Shown: piece after piece, positions 57,839 to 64,000 of the stretch
Layout of the letters: each line of letters opens with the position of its first letter
Position numbering within the stretch: position 1 is the first letter of the stretch
From: CAVVJA01 sp963809815
GTDB taxonomy: Bacteria; Actinomycetota; Actinomycetes; Mycobacteriales; Jatrophihabitantaceae
Assembly (NCBI GenBank): GCA_963809815.1
Contig: CAWELM010000015.1
Span: 62,001-126,000, forward strand
Length of the DNA stretch: 64,000 bases
Direction of reading: 5' to 3'
Notes under the pieces: generated by a model
Databases searched by the model: none
What the model was told of the DNA's origin: nothing
Seen by the model: the letters and a program-made list of their open reading frames with translations, nothing else
Program-made: the position numbers and the translations under genes

Positions 57839-57855
57839 TTCGCTTCGAGCGGACG
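57839..57855 (+). promoter_or_regulatory. ClgR-like operator before clpC
   Basis: GTTCGC TTCGA GCGGAC is an inverted repeat with one mismatch (GCGGAC instead of GCGAAC), 5-bp spacer, 139 bp before the clpC ATG. Actinobacterial ClgR activates clpC and clpP genes through CGC-N5-GCG sites of this form. Match to the full consensus is incomplete. Confidence 0.45.
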
Positions 57856-57994
57856 AGCTGGCGGCATCGAAAATCGTGCTGGAACGTTGACATGATTGAC
57901 GCTCGGTCCTGCCATATATGTGACCGGGCGCGTTACACGCCGGCGCTACAGTCGATGGTGGCACCGTCACTACGGCGCGGGAAGGAGCTGGAAC

Positions 57995-60499
57995 ATGTTC
58001 GAGAGGTTCACCGACCGCGCACGTCGGGTTGTCGTCCTGGCCCAGGAAGAGGCTCGGATGCTCAACCACAACTACATCGGGACCGAGCACATCCTGTTGG
58101 GCTTGATCCATGAGGGTGAGGGCGTTGCCGCGAAGGCCTTGGAGTCCCTCGGCATCTCGCTGGACGCGGTGCGCCAGCAGGTCGAGGAGATCATCGGCCA
58201 AGGCCAGCAGGCGCCGAGTGGACACATTCCGTTCACTCCGCGGGCAAAGAAGGTCCTCGAGCTGTCGCTGCGCGAGGCGCTGCAGCTCGGGCACAACTAC
58301 ATCGGGACCGAGCACATCCTGCTCGGCCTCATCCGCGAGGGCGAGGGCGTTGCCGCGCAGGTCCTGGTCAAGCTGGGCGCCGACCTGAACAAGGTGCGCC
58401 AGCAGGTCATCCAGTTGCTCAACGGCTACCAGAGCAAAGAGCCGGCCGGCACAGCCGCTGAGTCCACGCCGTCCACCTCGCTGGTGCTCGACCAGTTCGG
58501 GCGCAATCTGACCCAGGCCGCCCGCGAGGGCAAGCTGGACCCTGTCATCGGCCGCGAGAAGGAGATCGAGCGCCTGATGCAGGTGCTCTCTCGCCGAACC
58601 AAGAACAACCCGGTCCTGATCGGCGAGCCTGGCGTCGGCAAGACGGCCGTCGTCGAGGGACTGGCGCAGGCCATCGTCAAGGGCGAGGTGCCCGAGACGC
58701 TCAAGGACAAGCACCTCTATACGCTCGACCTCGGATCGTTGGTGGCCGGCAGTCGTTACCGCGGCGACTTCGAAGAGCGCTTGAAGAAGGTGCTGAAAGA
58801 GATTCGCACCCGCGGCGACATCATCATGTTCATCGACGAGATCCACACGCTGGTCGGCGCCGGTGCGGCCGAAGGTGCAATCGACGCGGCGTCGATCCTC
58901 AAGCCGATGCTCGCGCGCGGTGAGCTGCAGACGATCGGCGCGACGACGCTCGATGAGTACCGCAAGTACCTGGAGAAGGACGCCGCGCTGGAACGGCGAT
59001 TCCAGCCGGTGCAGGTAGGCGAGCCGACCGTTGCGCACACCATCGAGATCCTCAAGGGACTGCGCGACCGGTACGAGGCGCACCACCGAGTGTCGATCAC
59101 CGATGCGGCCCTGGTGGCAGCAGCCGGCTTGGCCGACCGCTACATCTCCGACCGGTTCCTGCCGGACAAGGCGATCGACCTCATCGACGAGGCCGGATCG
59201 CGCATGCGTATTCGCCGCATGACGGCGCCACCGGACCTTCGTGAGTTCGACGAACGCATCGCTGAAGTGCGCCGTGAGAAGGAGTCTTCGATCGACGCGC
59301 AGGACTTCGAGAAGGCCGCCTCTCTTCGGGACCGCGAGAAGACGTTGCTCGCGGAGAAGGCCCAACGCGAGCACGAGTGGAAAGCGGGCGACCTGGACGT
59401 TGTGGCCGAGGTCGACGACGAGCAGATTGCCGAAGTCCTCGCGACCTGGACGGGCATCCCGGTGTTCAAGCTCACCGAGGAGGAGACGGCCCGCCTGCTG
59501 CGCATGGAGGACGAGCTGCACAAGCGCGTCATCGGGCAGCAGCCGGCCGTGCAGGCGGTCTCGCAGGCAATCCGGCGGACCCGGGCTGGCCTGAAGGACC
59601 CGAAGCGCCCTGGCGGGTCGTTCATCTTCGCCGGTCCCTCCGGGGTCGGGAAGACAGAGCTGTCGAAGGCACTCGCCGAGTTCCTGTTCGGCGACGCGGA
59701 CGCGCTGATCCAGCTGGACATGTCCGAGTTCCACGACCGGTACACCGTTTCCCGGCTGGTCGGTGCCCCTCCGGGTTACGTGGGCTACGACGAGGGCGGC
59801 CAGCTGACCGAGAAGGTCCGGCGCAAGCCGTTCAGCGTCGTTCTGTTCGACGAGGTCGAGAAGGCCCACCCGGACGTGTTCAACACGCTGTTGCAGGTGC
59901 TGGAAGACGGCCGGCTCACCGACGGACAGGGCCGCATCGTGGACTTCAAGAACACCGTGCTGATCCTGACCACGAACCTCGGCACGCGCGACGCCTCGAA
60001 GGCGATCGCGAAGCTCGGATTCGCCGCGGCGAATGACACCGCCGGCGACTACGAGCGGATGAAGCAGAAGGTGACAGACGAGCTCAAGCAGCATTTCCGG
60101 CCGGAGTTCCTCAACCGAATCGACGACACCATCGTCTTCCATCCGTTGAGTCAGGAGGAGATCGTCCAGATCGTCGACCTGATGACTGGTCGTCTTGACG
60201 TGCAGCTGCGCAGCAAGGACATGGGCCTCGAGCTGACCCCGGCCGCGAAGTCCCTGCTCGCGGAGAAGGGCTACGACAAGGCGCTGGGCGCACGGCCGTT
60301 GCGCCGGACGATTCAGCGCGAGATCGAGGACGCCCTGTCCGAGAAGATCCTTTTCGGCGAGCTGGTCGCCGGGCAAATCGTCGTCGTGGACGTCGCGCCC
60401 GGTGAAGATGGGAAGCCGACGTTCACCTTCCGTGGCGAGAGCAAGGCGGCGCCAGTGCCTGACCTCGCCCCGGTCGGCGAAGGCGGCGCGACCAAGTAG
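57995..60499 (+). CDS. clpC: ClpC AAA+ unfoldase (ClpC1)
   Basis: An 834-residue Hsp100 partner of ClpP. The N-domain has two repeats with HNYIGTEHILLGLI (about residues 22-36 and 97-111). D1 has Walker A GEPGVGKT and Walker B IIMFIDEIH. The middle coiled-coil domain (about 410-470: EFDERIAEVRREKESSIDAQDFEKAASLRDREKTLLAEKAQREHEW) is of the ClpC, not ClpB, length. D2 has Walker A GPSGVGKT and VVLFDEVEKAHPDVFN. ATG 57995 follows GGAAGGAG. The tail (after about 815) is Pro/Gly-rich. Confidence 0.96.
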   Translation: MFERFTDRARRVVVLAQEEARMLNHNYIGTEHILLGLIHEGEGVAAKALESLGISLDAVRQQVEEIIGQGQQAPSGHIPFTPRAKKVLELSLREALQLGHNYIGTEHILLGLIREGEGVAAQVLVKLGADLNKVRQQVIQLLNGYQSKEPAGTAAESTPSTSLVLDQFGRNLTQAAREGKLDPVIGREKEIERLMQVLSRRTKNNPVLIGEPGVGKTAVVEGLAQAIVKGEVPETLKDKHLYTLDLGSLVAGSRYRGDFEERLKKVLKEIRTRGDIIMFIDEIHTLVGAGAAEGAIDAASILKPMLARGELQTIGATTLDEYRKYLEKDAALERRFQPVQVGEPTVAHTIEILKGLRDRYEAHHRVSITDAALVAAAGLADRYISDRFLPDKAIDLIDEAGSRMRIRRMTAPPDLREFDERIAEVRREKESSIDAQDFEKAASLRDREKTLLAEKAQREHEWKAGDLDVVAEVDDEQIAEVLATWTGIPVFKLTEEETARLLRMEDELHKRVIGQQPAVQAVSQAIRRTRAGLKDPKRPGGSFIFAGPSGVGKTELSKALAEFLFGDADALIQLDMSEFHDRYTVSRLVGAPPGYVGYDEGGQLTEKVRRKPFSVVLFDEVEKAHPDVFNTLLQVLEDGRLTDGQGRIVDFKNTVLILTTNLGTRDASKAIAKLGFAAANDTAGDYERMKQKVTDELKQHFRPEFLNRIDDTIVFHPLSQEEIVQIVDLMTGRLDVQLRSKDMGLELTPAAKSLLAEKGYDKALGARPLRRTIQREIEDALSEKILFGELVAGQIVVVDVAPGEDGKPTFTFRGESKAAPVPDLAPVGEGGATK

Positions 60500-60513
60500 T
60501 AGCCGCGCAGGCT

Positions 60514-61122
60514 CTATCCGGCCTCGGATCCGTTACGACGGGTCCGAGGCCGATCCATTTGCTGCGAGGTGACCCACTCCTCCTCGAGCAGCGCGAAGTC
60601 CAGCTCGTCCGTCCACTCATCCTTGAACCACTCATTCCGCACCAGGTAGGCCTCCTGCCGCATGCCCAGGCGCCGGGCCAACCGGGCTGACGCGTCGTTG
60701 CGAGCGTCGACCCGGGCGATGACTCGGTGCAGCCCCAAATCGTCGAACGCCAGACCTAACAACCTGCGCACCGCTTCGGTGGCATAGCCGTGCCCGCTGA
60801 ACTCTGGATTGAGGACGTATCCGATCTCGCCTCCTCGATGCTCGCGGCTGTGCCACATCAACACAACATCTCCCACGAGCTCGCCGGTGTCCGTGACCTC
60901 TACGCCGAGAGTCAGGTTCTGTCCCTCGTCGTTCAGCGAGGCCCGGGCCCAGGCCGTCCCCAACCGCTCGGCGATGATCGCGGTGTCCATCGGCGTGAAC
61001 GGCACGTAGCGGCATACGTCGGCTCGGCTGCGGTAGGCCAGTAATGCGGTCGTGTCCGCCGCCGAGAGCGGACGAAGGCTCAGTCGAGGGGACCGCACCG
61101 GGTATTCGGGCGCCAGATTCAC
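60514..61122 (-). CDS. GNAT acetyltransferase (RimJ/RimL-like)
   Basis: A 202-residue acetyltransferase. SPRLSLRPLSAADTTALLAYRSRADVCRYVPFTPMD, then LTLGVEVTDTGELVGDVVLMWH, then the acetyl-CoA motif YVLNPEFSGHGYATEAVRRLLGLAFDDLGLHRVIARVDARNDASARLARRLGMRQEAYLVRNEWFKDEW, typical of RimJ/RimL-type N-terminal or small-molecule acetyltransferases. GTG 61122 is the start. Its last codons overlap a terminator hairpin that serves clpC. Substrate unknown. Confidence 0.86.
   Translation of the reverse strand: MNLAPEYPVRSPRLSLRPLSAADTTALLAYRSRADVCRYVPFTPMDTAIIAERLGTAWARASLNDEGQNLTLGVEVTDTGELVGDVVLMWHSREHRGGEIGYVLNPEFSGHGYATEAVRRLLGLAFDDLGLHRVIARVDARNDASARLARRLGMRQEAYLVRNEWFKDEWTDELDFALLEEEWVTSQQMDRPRTRRNGSEAG
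60519..60552. terminator. Bidirectional hairpin between clpC and the GNAT gene
   Basis: A 13-bp stem CGGCCTCGGATCC (60519-60531) with GGGTCCGAGGCCG (60540-60552), one G-U, loop GTTACGAC. It lies 20 bp after the clpC stop and within the last codons of the convergent GNAT gene, so it can end both transcripts. Confidence 0.72.
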
Positions 61123-61168
61123 CAGGCCATGTTCTCAAGCGGCAGGGGGCCCGTGTCCCAGGCGGACA

Positions 61169-62086
61169 CTAGCCCGGTAAGGCGAACCGTCCGTCGGGCC
61201 GCGGGTCCACCAGGCCGTCGACGACGAGCGCGTCGAGTGCGCGCTCGCGCTGCACCGGATCGGGCCAGACCACGTCCAGTGCCGCTCGCTCGACCGGATC
61301 GTCCGCTCCGCGAAGCACGTCGAGCAGCAGACCGCGGACCTGGCGGTCGGTGCCGGCGAAGCGCTGCCGCCTCGCCGCATGCCCGGTGTGCTCCGGTGCG
61401 CCGGCTGCGCGCCAGGCGCAGCGGTCCGCGAGCGGGCATGACGGGCAGCGTGGGGAGCGGGCCGTGCACACGAGCGCGCCCAACTCCATGAGCGCCACGC
61501 TGAGCCGGGCCGCCGCCTCGGCTTCGAGTGGCAGCAACGATGCGACCTCGGCGTGGTCGCGGGCCGGCGCGGCCGGCCCGGCCTGGGCCTGGCCGCGGAT
61601 TGCTCGGGCGATCAGGCGGCGCACGTTGGTGTCGACCACCGGGTGGCGCTGCCGATACGCGAACGCCGCCACTGCGCGGGCCGTATAGCTGCCCACACCC
61701 GGCAACATGACCAGGGCATCGACATCGGCCGGAACCTCACCGCCAAATCGCTCGGTCAGCACAACAGCGCATTCCTGAAGTCGCAGGGCCCGTCGCGGAT
61801 AACCCAACTTGCCCCACATCCGCACCGCGTCCCCGGGCCTGGCGCCTGCCAGATCCGCCGGTGTCGGCCACCGGGCCAGCCAGGCGTGATACACCGGCTC
61901 GACTCGGGCCACGGGTGTCTGCTGCAGCATGATCTCGCTGACCAGGACGGCCCACGGGGTGGCGTTCGGCGCTCGCCACGGAAGATCACGGGCCGTCCGT
62001 CGGTACCAGGCGAGTACCGAGGTCGCCAGATCCACGCGTTCAGCGTGCCAGACGCCAGGAGGCTCCCGGAATTTTGGATCAGCCAT
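61169..62086 (-). CDS. mutY: A/G-specific adenine glycosylase MutY
   Basis: A 305-residue base excision enzyme that removes A opposite 8-oxoguanine. Catalytic E51 is in LVSEIMLQQTPVARV, D152 is in VVDTNVRRLIAR, the helix-hairpin-helix is MLPGVGSYTARAVAAFA, and the [4Fe-4S] ligands C207, C214, C217 and C223 form C-x6-C-x2-C-x5-C. The NUDIX-like C-terminal domain of Escherichia coli MutY is absent, as usual in short actinobacterial forms. ATG 62086 was chosen. The frame is open further but is antisense to the next gene. Confidence 0.94.
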   Translation of the reverse strand: MADPKFREPPGVWHAERVDLATSVLAWYRRTARDLPWRAPNATPWAVLVSEIMLQQTPVARVEPVYHAWLARWPTPADLAGARPGDAVRMWGKLGYPRRALRLQECAVVLTERFGGEVPADVDALVMLPGVGSYTARAVAAFAYRQRHPVVDTNVRRLIARAIRGQAQAGPAAPARDHAEVASLLPLEAEAAARLSVALMELGALVCTARSPRCPSCPLADRCAWRAAGAPEHTGHAARRQRFAGTDRQVRGLLLDVLRGADDPVERAALDVVWPDPVQRERALDALVVDGLVDPRPDGRFALPG

Positions 62087-62137
62087 CCGCGCGGTGCCAC
62101 CACTGCGCGACCGCGCCGAGTTACCGTCCGATGCACC

Positions 62138-62755
62138 ATGATGCATCCGGTCGGCAGCAAGCCACCCGCCGTCTACTGGCGGCGCCGGGCCGTCCTGCTG
62201 ATCACTGTGGTTCTCCTCGTCGTCTCGCTTTACGTCCTGTTCGGGCGCGGGGCCGGCCGACCTGGAGCGTCGGCCCTCGCCCCCACAAGCACACCATCGA
62301 CGAGCGCGGCCAACCATCCCACGTCGACGACGGCCGCTCGGACAGCCGCGCCGAGCACAACCGGGTCGAACAGCTGTCCGGGCGGCACGCTGAAGTTAGC
62401 GGCGACCACGGCGGCCCCCAGTTTCAAGCTGGGCAGCCAGCCGGTGCTTGCGCTGCAAGTGACGAACACCGGCACGAAGGCGTGCGTCGCCGACCTGTCG
62501 GACACTCAAATCGAACTGCTGGTTTACAACGGTGAATCCCGGGTCTGGGGCAGCCACGATTGCCAGGTCGAGCCCGGCACGCAGCTGATGACGTTGAATC
62601 CACACCAGGCGGTCCGGCGATCGATCACCTGGACCGGGTTGTCCTCCCAACCACAGTGTGCCGGTACCCGCCAGCTGGTCGGAGCGGGTACCTACACCTT
62701 GCACGCCAAGTTGTCCGGTGTCGAAGGCGCGACTGCGACGTTCAGCCTGACCTGA
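62138..62755 (+). CDS. Membrane-anchored extracytoplasmic protein (Rv3587c position, DUF4232-like)
   Basis: A 205-residue protein. The N-terminal helix (RRRAVLLITVVLLVVSLYVLFG, about 15-37) is followed by a Ser/Thr/Pro/Ala-rich linker to about 80, then an Ig-like beta domain with C81-type cysteines (SNSCPGG, KACVADLSD, DCQVEPG, PQCAGTR) that could form two disulfides. It ends in THAKLSGVEGATATFSLT-like strand text. It lies between mutY and disA, as the membrane protein Rv3587c does in M. tuberculosis. ATG 62138 was chosen. Function unknown. Confidence 0.8.
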   Translation: MMHPVGSKPPAVYWRRRAVLLITVVLLVVSLYVLFGRGAGRPGASALAPTSTPSTSAANHPTSTTAARTAAPSTTGSNSCPGGTLKLAATTAAPSFKLGSQPVLALQVTNTGTKACVADLSDTQIELLVYNGESRVWGSHDCQVEPGTQLMTLNPHQAVRRSITWTGLSSQPQCAGTRQLVGAGTYTLHAKLSGVEGATATFSLT

Positions 62756-62772
62756 CGGGCTTGCCCGTCAGG
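62751..62772. terminator. Bidirectional hairpin between the DUF4232-like gene and disA
   Basis: A perfect 10-bp stem CCTGACGGGC (62751-62760) with GCCCGTCAGG (62763-62772) and a two-base loop. It contains the stop codons of both convergent genes and fits a shared terminator. Confidence 0.7.
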
Positions 62773-63847
62773 GGTACCGATCGATTATCGATGCATCCGC
62801 GAGCCGGGAGATGGCTTCCCGCACGGACCTCGCCCGTGCCTCACCCAGTCCGTCGATGGCCTCGAGTTCCTCGACGCTCGCCGCCAAGAGCTTCTGGAGA
62901 CCGCCGAACTGCTCGACGACGCGATCCAGGAGGGGCTCGGGCAGCCGGGGCACACGGGACAGCAGCCGGTAGCCGCGGGGACTGGTCGCCGCGTCGAGCG
63001 ATTCCGGCGTCCCACCGAAGCCCAGAGTTCGAGCCACCGCCGTGAGGTCGAGCAGGTCGGTCGCAGACAGCTCCGCCAATTCGACCATGACCAGTTCGGA
63101 GCTGCGTTCCCGGCGTCCGACCGGCGGGTAGTCCCGCGCGATCAGCTGCCGGTCCGTGTCCACGCCGGCGAGCAGCTCGTCGAGCTGCAATGCCAGCAGC
63201 CGCCCGTCGGTACCGAGTTCCACGACGTAGCCGACGATTTCGTCGGCGATGCGGCGCACCATCTCCAGCCGTTGCAGCACGATCGTGGCGTCCCGGACCG
63301 TGACCAGGTCCTCGATCTCGAGGGCGGAGAGGGTATTGGAGACCTCGTCCAGGCGGGCCTTGTATCGCTCGAGGGTGGCGATCGCTTGGTTGGCGCGCGA
63401 CAGCAGCTCGCTCGAGCTCTCCAGCACATACCGCCGGGTGCCCAGATAAAGGCTGATGATCCGCATCGACTGGGATACCGAAATCACCGGATAACCGGTC
63501 TGTACCGCGACCCGCTGCGCCGTCCGGTGTCTGGTGCCGGATTCTTCGGTCGGCACGGCAGGGTCGGGCATGAGGTGCGTGGCTGACCGGAGAATCCGCG
63601 TGCCGTCGGAGGAAAGCACCACCGCGCCGTCCATCTTGGCCAGTTCCCGGAGGCGGGTGGCCGAGGATTCGACGGACAGCGGGAATCCGCCGGTGCACAG
63701 GGCCTCGACCGTGGGGTCCCAACCCAGGACGATCAGCGCCCCGGTATTGCCACGGAGGATGCGCTCCAGTCCGTCCCGCAACCACGTCCCCGGGGCGACG
63801 GTGGCCAGGACAGCCCGCAGCGCCACCTCGCGTTCAGTGGTCGGCAC
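62768..63847 (-). CDS. disA: Diadenylate cyclase DisA
   Basis: A 359-residue enzyme making cyclic di-AMP and scanning DNA. The DAC domain (about 10-145) has LRELAKMDGAVVLSSDGTRIL with the DGA motif, and ESGTRHRTAQRVAVQTGYPVISVSQ with the RHR motif. A helical linker follows, and the C-terminal helix-hairpin-helix domain is LEAIDGLGEARARSVREAISRLAD. I chose GTG 63847, because GGAGGTGA sits directly upstream. The ATGs at 63904 and 63892 would add 15-19 residues. Orientation suggests radA lies upstream beyond the window edge. Confidence 0.95.
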   Translation of the reverse strand: MPTTEREVALRAVLATVAPGTWLRDGLERILRGNTGALIVLGWDPTVEALCTGGFPLSVESSATRLRELAKMDGAVVLSSDGTRILRSATHLMPDPAVPTEESGTRHRTAQRVAVQTGYPVISVSQSMRIISLYLGTRRYVLESSSELLSRANQAIATLERYKARLDEVSNTLSALEIEDLVTVRDATIVLQRLEMVRRIADEIVGYVVELGTDGRLLALQLDELLAGVDTDRQLIARDYPPVGRRERSSELVMVELAELSATDLLDLTAVARTLGFGGTPESLDAATSPRGYRLLSRVPRLPEPLLDRVVEQFGGLQKLLAASVEELEAIDGLGEARARSVREAISRLADASIIDRYP

Positions 63848-63928
63848 GGTCACCTCCGCGACGTCGCTACTCAGCCAGTCTAGGGCCAACATCTTGACTA
63901 CCATACGTAGCCGGATGCGCCAGTACGG

Positions 63929-64000
63929 TCACCGGCGCTTGGACGGGCCTCTCCGGCGGCCCAGCGCATCCGCATCCGCCGGCGGATCCGGCGGTCCGGC
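63929..64000 (-). CDS. Possible C-terminal end of radA (partial)
   Basis: On the minus strand the last 72 bases are open to a TGA at 63929-63931, encoding 23 residues rich in Pro, Asp and Arg and ending in LGRRRGPSKRR. By synteny the next gene upstream of disA should be radA. Nothing in this short tail identifies it, and the frame could be chance. Confidence 0.3.
   Translation of the reverse strand, partial: AGPPDPPADADALGRRRGPSKRR

Larger units (their letters stand above)
57527..57994. other. Intergenic region between lsr2 and clpC with hairpins and regulatory sites
   Basis: 468 bp without a convincing gene. It holds, in order: a 24-bp tandem duplication, three strong hairpins (57551-57578, 57599-57626, 57684-57716), a smaller one (arms GCTGCCG 57811-57817 and CGGCAGC 57828-57834), a ClgR-like palindrome (57839-57855), GGAAC at 57882-57886 and TTGACA at 57888-57893 as possible promoter halves, then the clpC ribosome binding site GGAAGGAG. 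A small RNA or leader is possible but not shown. Confidence 0.7.

Noticed and set aside
57704..60376. Very long (890-residue) open frame antisense to clpC
   Set aside because: Exactly opposite the conserved ClpC protein. Composition (Arg, Leu, Val, Gln, Asp) is the expected shadow of a high-GC coding strand, and no domain is visible.
1..64000. tRNA or rRNA genes, insertion sequences, prophage or integrase genes
   Set aside because: None found by reading. No transposase, integrase or cloverleaf was recognisable. A covariance-model scan would be needed to exclude small RNAs fully.

Overview
This window is a high-GC actinobacterial chromosome segment. It carries Lsr2, ClpC with a ClgR-like box, a DosS/DosR-type pair, DisA, F420-type luciferase-like oxidoreductases, and the block ppa/dacB–metalloprotease–tilS–hpt–ftsH–folE–folP–folB–folK–DUF3180–DUF6779–DUF2520–panC–coaX–lysS–lsr2–clpC–mutY–disA. 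From about 32.8 kb onward this follows the order of the same region in Mycobacterium tuberculosis (Rv3628 back to Rv3585). Menaquinone, however, is made by the futalosine (Mqn) route used by Streptomyces, Acidothermus and Frankia-like lineages. A deep-branching actinomycete fits better than a mycobacterium. The genus cannot be fixed from the sequence.

Layout. 1-3 kb: the end of an Acg-like nitroreductase and a DosS/DosR-like haem sensor pair. 3.1-4.8 kb: a TetR regulator with its own palindrome, a DUF1918 protein and a decayed HTH regulator. 4.8-13.5 kb (minus strand): a tightly overlapping run of a small Ser/Thr-rich membrane-anchored protein, ApbE flavinyltransferase, a ferric-reductase-like membrane protein, a NuoF-like flavoprotein, a 3Fe-4S ferredoxin, a GT2-GtrA fusion and two ArnT/GT39-like transferases. 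It looks like a membrane electron-transfer module joined to a cell-surface glycosylation module. 13.7-16.3 kb: an OmpR-type two-component pair and a PLDc_N membrane protein. 16.4-30.2 kb: the menaquinone cluster (UbiD-like, MqnP, UbiX-like, MqnE, MqnA, MqnC, MenG) with interspersed genes. mqnB and mqnD are not in the window.

30.3-32.8 kb holds the most unusual locus. A 94-residue, Cys-free Gly/Ala/Asp repeat protein with a strong ribosome binding site overlaps by 4 bp a JmjC-type oxygenase, and a sucrase/ferredoxin-like [2Fe-2S] protein starts 4 bp later. It reads as substrate, oxygenase and electron donor. I infer a peptide- or protein-hydroxylation system, and I cannot match it to a characterised one.

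32.8-64 kb: housekeeping genes for pyrophosphatase, peptidoglycan, tRNA, purine salvage, FtsH, folate, pantothenate, NAD and CoA, then a DesK/DesR-ABC exporter operon, lysS, lsr2, clpC, mutY and disA. nadB and nadC occupy the slot where panD would be expected. The 468 bp between lsr2 and clpC carries an array of hairpins, a duplication that includes the lsr2 stop codon, and a ClgR-like box. No tRNA, rRNA, insertion sequence, prophage or CRISPR array was recognised.
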